The notes under the pieces are model-generated. The model ran no database searches. It was given only the letters and a program-made list of their open reading frames with translations, and was not told the DNA's origin. The translations under genes and the position numbers were made by a program. Below, piece by piece: positions 7,763 through 15,844 of a stretch of 29,649 nt of DNA; position 1 is the stretch's first letter; each line of letters starts with the position of its first letter. The DNA lies in the NCBI GenBank assembly GCA_002348465.1, contig DEBI01000111.1, positions 20,431 through 50,079 on the forward strand. The letters run 5' to 3'. The stretch comes from Gemmatimonadales bacterium UBA2960 (lineage in GTDB: Bacteria; Gemmatimonadota; Gemmatimonadetes; Longimicrobiales; Gaopeijiaceae).

Positions 7763-8440
7763 GTGCCTGAATCTAGCCCACTCGTGAAGATTTGTGGTCT
7801 GACGAGAAATGTGGATGCGAGGTTCGCAGATGAGGCAGGTGCCGATTATCTGGGGTTAATCATGACCGAGGGCTTTGGAAGGAGTGTGACTAAAAATGTC
7901 GCAGCAACTGTGGTGCAGGGGGTTTTAGCGCTGAAGGTTGCGGTGACAGTAAATGAATCCGTTAAGAAAAATGCTGATCTAGCCGATGCGATCGGCGCGT
8001 CAATAATTCAGCTTCACGGGAACGAATCGGTTGCTGTCGCCCGGTCACTTAAGAACGCGGGAGATTGGTCGATATGGAAAGCAGTGCGAGCGAAGACGAC
8101 TGAAGACGTTCAGCGTGTTGTAGAAGACTTCGGGGAGTTGGTCGATGGGATACTAGTCGAGGGCTATCGCGACGGAGCTGTTGGAGGTTCGGGATTAACA
8201 TTAGAACTTGACCCTGATGCCTTATCAGTCGCTAAGAGGTCCACCCTGAGTGTAGTTCTTGCTGGTGGACTGACCCCGACGTCGGTCGCCGGCGCAGTAG
8301 CCAGGTTCAGTCCAGATGTGGTAGACGTATCGTCAGGCGTAGAGGTCAAACGAAACGTCAAAGACCCCCGTAAGGTGGAGGCCTTCATTCAGAAGGTCCG
8401 GAAAGCTAGTCTCTCACGAGAAGATCCACTTCAAGATTGA
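7763..8440 (+). CDS. trpF: phosphoribosylanthranilate isomerase
   Basis: Amadori rearrangement of phosphoribosylanthranilate to CdRP, acting between TrpD and TrpC. It is 225 residues, a TIM barrel. The N-terminal VKICGLTR holds the general-base Cys11. QLHGNES, the DGILVEG strand with the likely general-acid Asp, GGSGLTL and LAGGLTP (phosphate binding) follow in order, and the end VDVSSGVE is typical. The GTG start at 7763 puts the KICG motif at residue 9, as expected. Its TGA overlaps a possible TTG start of trpB in a TTGA junction. Confidence 0.94.
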   Translation: MPESSPLVKICGLTRNVDARFADEAGADYLGLIMTEGFGRSVTKNVAATVVQGVLALKVAVTVNESVKKNADLADAIGASIIQLHGNESVAVARSLKNAGDWSIWKAVRAKTTEDVQRVVEDFGELVDGILVEGYRDGAVGGSGLTLELDPDALSVAKRSTLSVVLAGGLTPTSVAGAVARFSPDVVDVSSGVEVKRNVKDPRKVEAFIQKVRKASLSREDPLQD

Positions 8441-8448
8441 CCTTGGTT

Positions 8449-9645
8449 ATGAGCAAGATCACCCAAATGCAGTCGGACCGATTTGGCTCTTTTGGTGGAC
8501 GGTATGTTCCCGAGACGCTGGTTGGTGCTCTCGATGAGGTAGCCGTTGCCTATGCTGAAGCTTCAGGTGATGAGTCATTTCAAGACGAATTGAAGAGACT
8601 GAACACCAGTTTTGTTGGGCGCCCGACTCCGTTGTATCACGCAGAGCGTCTGGGCGGAGCAGCGGGAAACCGGGACGTGTGGCTGAAGCGAGAAGATCTC
8701 AATCACACGGGAGCTCATAAGATCAATAACACCATCGGACAGGCGCTACTAGCAGGCCGGATGGGAAAGAGGCGCATCATTGCCGAAACCGGGGCGGGAC
8801 AGCACGGAGTCGCTACTGCGACGGCGTGCGCACTATTTGATCTTGAGTGTGTGGTCTATATGGGGGAAGAGGATGTTAAGAGGCAGGCTCTGAATGTGTA
8901 TCGCATGCAGTTGCTTGGGGCCGAGGTGCGTCCCGTGAACTCGGGCACAAGGACCCTTAAAGACGCGACGAACGAGGCGATCCGTGATTGGGTAACTAAC
9001 GTCGACTCGACCCACTACATCATTGGCTCGGTTGTCGGACCAGATCCGTTTCCCAGAATGGTGCGTGACTTTCAATCGATTATTGGTAGAGAAGCTCGAG
9101 AACAATTCCTAGAGTGCTTGGGCCGCCTTCCGGCGTCAGTAGTTGCATGCGTAGGTGGCGGCTCAAACGCCATGGGTATGTTTCACCCCTTTGTCTACGA
9201 TGAATCCGTTGAGCTTGTGGGCGTAGAGGCGGGGGGGAGTGGCATCGAGTCAGGGCAACACTCAGCATCACTGGCCGCTGGGACGCCTGGTGTACTGCAT
9301 GGTTCGCTCAGCTATCTGCTACAGGACTCGGACGGCCAAGTCCTGCCAGCGCACTCCGTTTCAGCCGGGCTGGATTATCCTGGGGTCGGTCCGGAGCATT
9401 CTCACCTGAAGGACATGGGGCGCGTTAGGTATACCTTCGCTACAGATGAGCAGGCCTTGGGGGCGTTCCACAAGCTTTCCGAACTAGAGGGGATAATCCC
9501 TGCGCTCGAGACCGCCCACGCCATAGCATACGTGCTTGAACACGGAGCTAGTGTGAGTGGCCCCATCTTAGTGTGTCTTTCGGGGCGGGGCGACAAAGAC
9601 GTAAGTCATGTCGCCGAGGTCGAGGGTAGGGGAGGCTTTTTTTGA
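8449..9645 (+). CDS. trpB: tryptophan synthase beta chain
   Basis: PLP enzyme that condenses indole with serine to give tryptophan, in an alpha2beta2 complex with TrpA. It has 398 residues from the ATG at 8449. The PLP lysine is Lys91 in HTGAHKINN, the phosphate-binding loop GGGSNAMGMF and the N-terminal FGSFGGRYVPETL are all present, and it is the canonical TrpB1 type. An in-frame TTG at 8437, overlapping the trpF stop as TTGA, would add four residues. Neither start has a strong ribosome binding site, and the trpB-trpA junction uses exactly such a TTGA, so the TTG remains possible. Confidence 0.96.
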   Translation: MSKITQMQSDRFGSFGGRYVPETLVGALDEVAVAYAEASGDESFQDELKRLNTSFVGRPTPLYHAERLGGAAGNRDVWLKREDLNHTGAHKINNTIGQALLAGRMGKRRIIAETGAGQHGVATATACALFDLECVVYMGEEDVKRQALNVYRMQLLGAEVRPVNSGTRTLKDATNEAIRDWVTNVDSTHYIIGSVVGPDPFPRMVRDFQSIIGREAREQFLECLGRLPASVVACVGGGSNAMGMFHPFVYDESVELVGVEAGGSGIESGQHSASLAAGTPGVLHGSLSYLLQDSDGQVLPAHSVSAGLDYPGVGPEHSHLKDMGRVRYTFATDEQALGAFHKLSELEGIIPALETAHAIAYVLEHGASVSGPILVCLSGRGDKDVSHVAEVEGRGGFF

Positions 9646-10427
9646 AGGCCTCAGCTATCAGATCGGTGTTTGCAGCGGTTCAAGAAGAAGGCCGTGCGGC
9701 GCTGATTCCATATGTCACTGCCGGGCACCCCGTTGGGGACTCGACTGCTACTGTCTTGCAAGCGCTGGCTGACTCGGGGGCTGATCTCATTGAACTCGGG
9801 GTGCCATTTTCGGATCCTCTGGCCGATGGTCCTACGATCCAAGGCTCGTCGTTTTCGTCTTTGCAAAATGGAACTACGGTCGAGGATGTATTGGCCGAAC
9901 TCAAAACCTTTCGCGCCGAGCGAACGACCCCAGTGGTGCTGTTCACATACCTGAATCCAGTCCTTCATTATGGACTGGAAGATTTTCTTTCAGACGCCAC
10001 CGAATGTGGGGCCAGCGGACTTCTTTTGACCGACCTCCCGGTTGGAGCGGACTGCGAAGTTGAGCGCACGGTAGCCGAGAGCCCACTCGATTTTATCCGA
10101 CTGGTAGCTCCGACGACTAGAGCGGAGCGTGTGCCGGAAATCGCCGAGAATGGTTCGGGATTTCTTTACTACATCTCGCGGGCTGGGGTGACAGGTGCTC
10201 GTTCCCAACTTCGAGAGAGCCTCAGTGATGAAGTAGCTGCGCTTCGCTCTCAGGTAGGGTTGCCTGTAGCCGTGGGTTTTGGCATTTCGACCCCTGAGCA
10301 GGCACGTGAAGTTGGGCGTGCCTCCGACGGAGTTGTTATTGGTAGCGCGCTCGTCCGAATCATGGATGAATCTGGTGTGGAAGCAGGAGCTCGCTTCGTT
10401 GCTCGGTTGAGGGCCGCGCTAGACTGA
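9642..10427 (+). CDS. trpA: tryptophan synthase alpha chain
   Basis: Cleaves indole-3-glycerol phosphate to indole and glyceraldehyde-3-phosphate and channels indole to TrpB. It is a 261-residue TIM barrel. Catalytic Glu51 and Asp62 lie in ELGVPFSDPLADGPTIQ; IPYVTAGHP and the phosphate-binding GFGIST and GSALV are present. The start is TTG at 9642, overlapping the trpB stop as TTGA, with a strong AGGGGAGG about 8 bases upstream inside trpB, which implies translational coupling. It is the last trp gene and overlaps the convergent RqcH-family gene by 9 bases, leaving no room for a dedicated terminator. Confidence 0.96.
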   Translation: MKASAIRSVFAAVQEEGRAALIPYVTAGHPVGDSTATVLQALADSGADLIELGVPFSDPLADGPTIQGSSFSSLQNGTTVEDVLAELKTFRAERTTPVVLFTYLNPVLHYGLEDFLSDATECGASGLLLTDLPVGADCEVERTVAESPLDFIRLVAPTTRAERVPEIAENGSGFLYYISRAGVTGARSQLRESLSDEVAALRSQVGLPVAVGFGISTPEQAREVGRASDGVVIGSALVRIMDESGVEAGARFVARLRAALD

Positions 10428-12086
10428 TTCCTGCGATCGATCTTCGTTTAGGCTTCGATGGTCGACGGCGTGACGCTCAACTAATTCGGGATCCGGTGTA
10501 ACGAAGAGGGTTCGAACCCGATCCGGTACAACTGCTCCGGCTGCTGAGCCCCGAGGTTTACGGACGTATTTGCGCAATGTCCAGTCTACTGGAACCATTT
10601 CCGATGTGCGCGCCTTTGAGTGGAGAGCGGCGAGTGAAGCGGCTTCCTGGAGATCACGCTCAGGTGGTGCTCCTGGCCCTTGCCACCTCAGGATTACATG
10701 CGCTCCGGCGGTGTGTCTTGCATGGAGCCATATGTCTTTCGGGGAAGAATGTCGGAAAGTCAAGTCATCATTATGGCGGGCTCCCCTTCCCACTCGAATC
10801 TCCAGACCGCCACTACTTACAAAGGTTCTATATGGTTCAGTGGGACTTTGGCCCCCCCTGCGCTGCCTAGCCGGGGAGGTTGGAAGGGCAGCTCGGATCT
10901 GGTCGACCTGAGCCGTCCCGTCGTAGGCGTTCTTCAATAGAGTTTGTAGGACCACCATATCTGCATGAGCTGATTCGATCAGACCTGGAAGTCTCTGGGC
11001 TGCGCGCTCGGAACGGGAAGCTCGGTCATAATACCTCGATGCGTTCTGGTAAGGTTTGAGTTTTGGGTCGAGTTCCAATTCGACGATGTTACCCTCAAAA
11101 TCATGAACCTGAGCCGACGACGAACCTGGAGAAATCTCTGGGTATCTAGCTAGGAGAATATCTCCTCGGCTTCTCAGCTCACCTGGGTCTTCACGGTTGT
11201 CGAACTGCGCTGTTAGCTGGACGATACGACGTTCGACGTGCGCTATGGCGTCCTCTAGCCGCTCAAGCAGCTCGGGGCCTATCGAGAGCGTCGCTTCCGT
11301 CGCGCCTGATGCGAGGCTCTCACATTCTGCGATTGCGGCTAGTAGACTGTCTGACGATCGTGATGAGACCCCTGGGAGAGGCATTGGATAGGGCTGAAGA
11401 CCGTGGTCGGTTTCTAGAAGAACAGCACCAAGTTCGTGGTCTGAGTTGGCGAGTAGGCGCCACGTTTTTAAGCCGGAGGAAACTGAGTCTCCGGTAAGGC
11501 AGGCGTCCGCATTCAACCGAGAAGTCCAGGCGACAGTCGAAAGAAGCTCTCCTTGTCTTTCGGTGGGAGGTACGGGGGCGAGTAGGTCCTTCCATTCCGA
11601 CTCAGAGGCCATCCCGTCGATCCAGCGTCGTCCGGTTGACTTAGGTAGCGACCAAGGTTGGCCTACCCTGAGGTTACGACTCCCGCTCTGAGTTCTGAGT
11701 ATATGTCTGATAGTCAGGTCACTGCCCTCGGTCATCATCGCATTCATCCGATTTCCGAGGAGCTCAATTACCAGTGCCCAGGGTCCATTGCTTGCCCTGT
11801 TACTCCGAAGCTCCACGAAGATGATGCGCTCGTCAGCGATGGATCTGACGTTTCGGACCTGTGCCCGAATTCGAAGGTCCCCTGGTTGCGGCTCTACTGA
11901 GTCTCGTAGCCAGACGCCACTACGTTCGGGGTGCAAACACCACAACAGAGTCTTCTTTCTGAAGAACAGCACTACGTCACGAGTCCGCGCATCTAAACGT
12001 ATTGCTCGCAGCCTCGACCCTAAGAGTTCTACATCGAGTTCGCGAGCCAGATCGCGCACTAGTACAGAGTCCCATCGGATTGCCAT
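10419..12086 (-). CDS. rqcH: RqcH/NFACT-family ribosome quality-control protein
   Basis: NFACT proteins (bacterial RqcH, eukaryotic NEMF/Rqc2, older name fibronectin-binding protein A) bind stalled 50S-peptidyl-tRNA complexes and add C-terminal alanine tails. From the ATG at 12086 it has 555 residues: NFACT-N (about 1-170), a helix-hairpin-helix and coiled-coil middle (about 260-390, including NASRYYDRASRSERAA) and NFACT-R near the C-terminus with DIWLHAR. That start aligns with family N-termini; a GTG at 12107 would add seven residues. The Asp-Arg pair needed for tRNA recruitment in Bacillus RqcH appears as Glu86-Arg87 (DERII). Family assignment is firm; alanine-tailing activity is inferred. 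Confidence 0.9.
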   Translation of the reverse strand: MAIRWDSVLVRDLARELDVELLGSRLRAIRLDARTRDVVLFFRKKTLLWCLHPERSGVWLRDSVEPQPGDLRIRAQVRNVRSIADERIIFVELRSNRASNGPWALVIELLGNRMNAMMTEGSDLTIRHILRTQSGSRNLRVGQPWSLPKSTGRRWIDGMASESEWKDLLAPVPPTERQGELLSTVAWTSRLNADACLTGDSVSSGLKTWRLLANSDHELGAVLLETDHGLQPYPMPLPGVSSRSSDSLLAAIAECESLASGATEATLSIGPELLERLEDAIAHVERRIVQLTAQFDNREDPGELRSRGDILLARYPEISPGSSSAQVHDFEGNIVELELDPKLKPYQNASRYYDRASRSERAAQRLPGLIESAHADMVVLQTLLKNAYDGTAQVDQIRAALPTSPARQRRGGQSPTEPYRTFVSSGGLEIRVGRGARHNDDLTFRHSSPKDIWLHARHTAGAHVILRWQGPGAPPERDLQEAASLAALHSKARTSEMVPVDWTLRKYVRKPRGSAAGAVVPDRVRTLFVTPDPELVERHAVDHRSLNEDRSQESV

Positions 12087-12212
12087 TCTCGAACTTAACT
12101 GGCTCACCTCAAAGAAGAAGCTGGAGCAGACGGTGCAGTGGGAGTATCGTTATGGGCGTCATTAAAATTCTTATGGACGCAGTACTGGTCCACTGCCCCT
12201 TCCATATACGCT

Positions 12213-12788
12213 GTGCACCACCTTCTCGAAGCTCTGCTGGTTGGACAACTACCCAAATGGGCAGTGGTGGGGGTTGAGCGTCGTGCACACATGGATCGGG
12301 TTTCCGCTCTTCTCAACGATTGGGCGATGCAGATGGATCTACCGGAGTTGGAGCGAAGACGCTGGCTTGCAGCTGGTCAAGTTCATGACTTACTCCGTGA
12401 TTCCGAACCAAGTGAGCTCCGAGAAATTCTTCCCTCAACATTGGCCGAACTTCCCGGTCCGATCCTTCATGGGCCTGCTGTTGCAGAGCGTCTTCGGAGC
12501 GAAGGTGTTGATGATGGAGAACTGCTGATAGCCGTGGCGCAACATTCTCTGGGCGATGCACGTTTTGGACGTTTAGGTCGAGCTTTGTATGCAGCCGATT
12601 TCTTGGAGCCGGGGCGAGCGTTTCTGCCCGGATGGCGTGCGGAACTGCGGGAGCGTATGCCCGACGACTTTGACGCGGTTGTTGCCGAGGTAACTGAGGC
12701 CCGGATCAGAAACCTGACGGAGAGTGGTTCGAAGGTGTCTCCTCAAACACTTGATTTTTGGAATATGGTGGTGAGGGAGGCGGCATGA
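12213..12788 (+). CDS. YqeK-like HD-domain hydrolase
   Basis: HD-superfamily metal phosphohydrolase resembling YqeK, whose characterised members hydrolyse Ap4A symmetrically to ADP. From the GTG at 12213 it has 191 residues. Metal-site motifs are in family order: His26 in AHMDRV, His58-Asp59 in QVHDLL, LHGP near 85, QHSLGD near 110 and ADFLEPGR near 128. This start places the first His near residue 20, as in YqeK; an in-frame GTG at 12138 would add a tryptophan-rich stretch unlike the family. No good ribosome binding site is seen at 12213, so the start is uncertain. YqeK usually lies with nadD and rsfS, absent here; instead a LytR_C gene follows with an ATGA overlap. Confidence 0.8.
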   Translation: MHHLLEALLVGQLPKWAVVGVERRAHMDRVSALLNDWAMQMDLPELERRRWLAAGQVHDLLRDSEPSELREILPSTLAELPGPILHGPAVAERLRSEGVDDGELLIAVAQHSLGDARFGRLGRALYAADFLEPGRAFLPGWRAELRERMPDDFDAVVAEVTEARIRNLTESGSKVSPQTLDFWNMVVREAA

Positions 12789-13363
12789 CCCCGAGCCGCA
12801 TGAAGAGAAAGTCAAAAAGATCAGGGCGCAGAAATCGATCCAAGCAGTTTTCTGGTGGGAGTAAACCATCCGTGAGAGCGAGTCTCGGTTTGTTCGTTGG
12901 AGTAGTCATCGTCTCTACGATTGCCGTGATCGGAATTCCGGCGCCGGGTGGTGATGATGATGTGAGTGAGAGTGCAAATCGAAATATTGGCCAATCAGAG
13001 GTGTGGTCTGGGGATCGGGTTCGGGTTGAAGTACAGAACGGTGGCGGTGTAGAGGGGATGGCGAGAACCGCTACGGATGTACTTCGTACCGCTGGGTTTG
13101 ATGTCGTGAAGTTCGGGAATGCTCGAGCTTTTGATCCTGAGCGCCATTCGGTGGTGATAGATCGTGTGGGGCGGGTCGTAGCTGCTCAAGCCATTGCGAA
13201 AGCTCTTGGAATTGATAGCGTGCTCAGTGAACCCGACCCAAACCTTTACATTGATGTGACTGTGGTTTTGGGAAGTCCTTGGCAGCCGCTTACTCCAGTT
13301 CTCCGGAGTGAAGTAACTGAACCATGGTCCTGGTGGGATCCGCGCGAGTGGTTTGGCCCTTGA
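12785..13363 (+). CDS. membrane-anchored LytR_C-domain protein
   Basis: Protein of 192 residues with a strongly basic N-terminus (about 1-35), one transmembrane segment (about 38-58, rich in Val, Ile and Leu) and an extracytoplasmic LytR C-terminal domain (about 82-170), recognised by VRVEVQNGGGVEGMA, VLRTAGFDVV and VVIDRVG. This domain normally trails an LCP (LytR-CpsA-Psr) transferase domain, which is missing here, so the protein is not itself a wall-polymer ligase. Its role is unknown; cell-envelope binding is a guess. The ATG at 12785 overlaps the upstream stop as ATGA and has GAGGGAGG ahead, so coupling with the YqeK-like gene is likely. The C-terminal tail is tryptophan-rich. Confidence 0.82.
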   Translation: MTPSRMKRKSKRSGRRNRSKQFSGGSKPSVRASLGLFVGVVIVSTIAVIGIPAPGGDDDVSESANRNIGQSEVWSGDRVRVEVQNGGGVEGMARTATDVLRTAGFDVVKFGNARAFDPERHSVVIDRVGRVVAAQAIAKALGIDSVLSEPDPNLYIDVTVVLGSPWQPLTPVLRSEVTEPWSWWDPREWFGP

Positions 13364-14213
13364 AACGAGAGCAGAATCTCGAGCGGCGGTGCGCTCAAGA
13401 CTGGAAGATATGACCAATAAGAAGAAGGGATCGAATCGCGCTCGTATGGAAACTCCGAGCAGTGATGAGGGTGAAAACGACCTGCGCGCCCAGAGGCGCG
13501 CGCAGCGTGCGGCGGCGAAAGTTTCCGGGAGGCGAAAAGAGAACTCGCTAGCCGAGTGGACGAAGTCGATCGTTATCGCTGTTGCTCTGTTCCTATTCCT
13601 CCGCACGTTTTTGGTGCAGACATTTGTGATCACGTCTGGCTCAATGGAGGGAACGCTGCTCGTTGGGGATATGTTGGTGGTGAACAAATCGGCGATTGGC
13701 TCTCGAGTTCCCGGAACCTCTATCCGGATCCCAGGCTACTCATCGGTGGACCACGGGGATGTCTTGGTATTCGATCCTCCCCATGAGGAGACGCTGAAGC
13801 TCATCAAACGGCTAGTCGGTATGCCAGGAGACGAGCTAGAGATGCGTGACCGAGTGCTTTACCGGAACGGTGAGGTCGTTGAGGAGCCCTATGTCGTCCA
13901 TTCTGAAGTGAGAGACGAGACGCACCCATGGATGATTTGGCAGCGAGAATACCTGGCTCCAAGTGCAGACGCTGCCACGTACGCTCCGACGAGAGATAAT
14001 TGGGGTCCTGTTCTTGTGCCGGACGGACACTACTTCATGCTTGGAGACAATCGCGAAAAAAGCTTTGACTCTCGTTATTGGGGCCTGCTTGAGGGATGGC
14101 GGCTCGAAGGCCGGGCTGTCTTTACGTACTATTCATACAACAAAGACTCATTCCGACCCTTTCCAGCTATACGTGAGGTTAGATGGAGTCGCATTGGTCG
14201 GGGTATTGATTGA
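13353..14213 (+). CDS. lepB: signal peptidase I
   Basis: Membrane endopeptidase that removes Sec and Tat signal peptides outside the cytoplasmic membrane. It is an S26 family Ser-Lys dyad enzyme with Ser97 in SGSMEGTL and Lys152 in LIKRLVGMPGD; box E reads GDNREKSFDSRYWG. A single transmembrane segment (about 72-92) follows a long basic, charged N-terminal tail of about 65 residues. The longest reading starts at TTG 13353, overlapping the previous stop by 11 bases; GTG 13389 or ATG 13410 would give 274 or 267 residues and none has a clear ribosome binding site. Of the sequence seen, only the tail length is uncertain; the catalytic domain is complete. Confidence 0.95.
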   Translation: MALETRAESRAAVRSRLEDMTNKKKGSNRARMETPSSDEGENDLRAQRRAQRAAAKVSGRRKENSLAEWTKSIVIAVALFLFLRTFLVQTFVITSGSMEGTLLVGDMLVVNKSAIGSRVPGTSIRIPGYSSVDHGDVLVFDPPHEETLKLIKRLVGMPGDELEMRDRVLYRNGEVVEEPYVVHSEVRDETHPWMIWQREYLAPSADAATYAPTRDNWGPVLVPDGHYFMLGDNREKSFDSRYWGLLEGWRLEGRAVFTYYSYNKDSFRPFPAIREVRWSRIGRGID

Positions 14214-14227
14214 CTGCCGATGGGCTT

Positions 14228-15322
14228 TTATTCCGAAATGTTGGCAATTGGCCTTTTGAGCCCGATGTGCCCTAACGTGTGGCCTCGTAGCTGTCCGCAT
14301 GCAGCGTCGATATCCTGACCGCGTGTTTCTCGAACCGCAACCGATACACCTCGTGACGCTAGCCTTCGGGAGAACTCCAGTATTCTTTCGGGCCTAGACG
14401 GTTTCCATTTCTGATATGGAATCGGGTTGAACGGGATTAGGTTGACGAAGGCGCTTACGCGAAGAGCCAGATCACCGAGTAGCTCTATCAGTTCAGGAGC
14501 GTCATTGACCCCGTCGATCATTGTGTATTCAAAAGTGATTCGTTTTCCGCCTCCATCCTCAAAGCGTTCCAGTGCAGCCAGGACTTCTGTTAGCGGATAT
14601 CGCTTCTCGAGTGGAATGAGCTCACGTCTGAGTTGGGATGAAGGAGCGTGTAGGGAAAGAGCGAGTCGGAATTGTTCAGGACGCTCGGCTAATTCTAGAA
14701 TGCCGGGTATGACGCCTACTGTCGAAACTGTAATACGTCGTGCCCCTACGCCGTACCCCTGGTTTAGAATCGTCAGAGAGGGGTGAAGCGCTTTTCGATT
14801 CGCCAGAGGCTCTCCCATGCCCATGTATACGATGTTTGAGATTGGCCCGTAGTCGTTTTCATACGCCCACCTCCGTGAAGCTCGGTACTGGCCAACAATT
14901 TCACCTGCCGTCAGTTGCCGATCGAACCCTCCCCATCCTGTAGCACAAAAGGTGCAACCCATTGCACAGCCCGCTTGAGACGAAATGCACAGCGTCAGCC
15001 GACTCTCGGTTGGGATAAGGACTGACTCTACGAGTTTGCCATCAGACAGGCGCCAGAGGTGCTTTACAGTTCCGTCCTCACTCCGTTGTACTACATCCGA
15101 AACAGGCTCGTTTAAACGAAAGGATTGAGCCAGCTCGTCACGCTCGGCTACCGGCAGGTCGGTCATTTCCTCCATAGACCTTCCAAGCCGCTCGTAGATC
15201 CATTTCTCGACCTGGCTGGCTCGGTATTTTGGTTCTCCGCGAGACGTAAAATGAGACTCGAGCGCGCTGCGAAGCTCGAGCGGTGTCATTGAGAGAAGGT
15301 CTGGAGGGGTATCGGCGGTCAT
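14228..15322 (-). CDS. rlmN: dual-specificity 23S rRNA (A2503-C2)/tRNA (A37-C2) methyltransferase
   Basis: Radical SAM enzyme methylating C2 of A2503 in 23S rRNA and of A37 in some tRNAs. It has 364 residues. The 4Fe-4S cluster motif is Cys119-Cys123-Cys126 (CAMGCTFC); Cys112 in TLCISSQ and the methyl-carrying Cys342 in DIDAACGQL are both present. The N-terminal region (about 10-70) is the helical accessory domain. The ATG start is at 15322. The gene is convergent with lepB, separated by 14 bases, and divergent from the vanZ-aspS series. The A2503 enzyme and the resistance enzyme Cfr are related, but length and neighbours favour RlmN. Confidence 0.95.
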   Translation of the reverse strand: MTADTPPDLLSMTPLELRSALESHFTSRGEPKYRASQVEKWIYERLGRSMEEMTDLPVAERDELAQSFRLNEPVSDVVQRSEDGTVKHLWRLSDGKLVESVLIPTESRLTLCISSQAGCAMGCTFCATGWGGFDRQLTAGEIVGQYRASRRWAYENDYGPISNIVYMGMGEPLANRKALHPSLTILNQGYGVGARRITVSTVGVIPGILELAERPEQFRLALSLHAPSSQLRRELIPLEKRYPLTEVLAALERFEDGGGKRITFEYTMIDGVNDAPELIELLGDLALRVSAFVNLIPFNPIPYQKWKPSRPERILEFSRRLASRGVSVAVRETRGQDIDAACGQLRGHTLGHIGLKRPIANISE

Positions 15323-15460
15323 GACGACTCGTTGAATCGATGTTCTAGGCCCGATAACTTAGCCGCCGAATGAGGGGCTCAGGTACCGGTGACCGTTGCC
15401 TTAGTGCTATTCTGAACGACGTAAAGGCTGTTTCAGACAACCCCAAACAAGGTGTATGCT
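15323..15460. other. divergent rlmN/vanZ intergenic region
   Basis: About 138 bases that must contain promoters for rlmN (minus) and for the long plus-strand series starting with the VanZ-like gene. TATTCT at 15408-15413 is a possible -10 for the plus side without a matching -35. AAGG at 15449-15452 is positioned as ribosome binding site for the GTG at 15461. No hairpin of note was seen. Confidence 0.35.
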
Positions 15461-15844
15461 GTGCCGGACCTAATCCGGGTGTGGGGCCCCGCTGTTGCTT
15501 GGGCGACCGTACTTTATTTAATCAGCACCATTTCAGGATTTGGGGGAGTGACGAGTTTTCCATTTGCGGACAAGCTCGCGCACTTCGTTCTTTATGCGGT
15601 TTTAGGTGTAACTTTGGCTTGGGCGTGGTCTCGCTCTCCCCGAGTCGTGTCTCATGGATTGGTTCTTGTTGCTGGGGCGTTATACGGAGTCACGGACGAG
15701 TGGCACCAAATGCATGTACCGGGTCGAACCCCTGAAATAGCCGACTGGGTGGCCGATATTACTGGCTTACTCATTGGGTACTGGATGACGCTGCGTATAG
15801 TGAGACGAGTGAGCGGTAACCTCGAAGTAGAGGAAGCAATGTGA
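15461..15844 (+). CDS. VanZ-like family membrane protein
   Basis: Small integral membrane protein of about 127 residues with the VanZ-like pattern: hydrophobic segments near 7-22, 34-52, 59-74 and 95-110, the motif FADKLAHFVLYAVLG after the first, and GVTDEWHQMHVPGR, typical of the conserved acidic-His segment. The founder VanZ gives low-level teicoplanin resistance, but most chromosomal family members have no known function, and none should be assumed here. The GTG at 15461 with AAGG at the right distance is preferred over GTG 15452. The stop shares one base with the aspS ATG (TGATG), so the two are co-translated. Confidence 0.85.
   Translation: MPDLIRVWGPAVAWATVLYLISTISGFGGVTSFPFADKLAHFVLYAVLGVTLAWAWSRSPRVVSHGLVLVAGALYGVTDEWHQMHVPGRTPEIADWVADITGLLIGYWMTLRIVRRVSGNLEVEEAM

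Noticed and set aside
12995..13687. 230-codon open frame on the minus strand
   Set aside because: It spans the LytR_C gene and the 5' part of lepB in antisense; both of those have clear domains, start signals and coupling, while this frame shows no motif.
14214..14227. Shared bidirectional terminator between lepB and rlmN
   Set aside because: The 14-base gap has no room, and the candidate arms GGGCT and AGCCC are about 31 bases apart inside rlmN with no compact stem.
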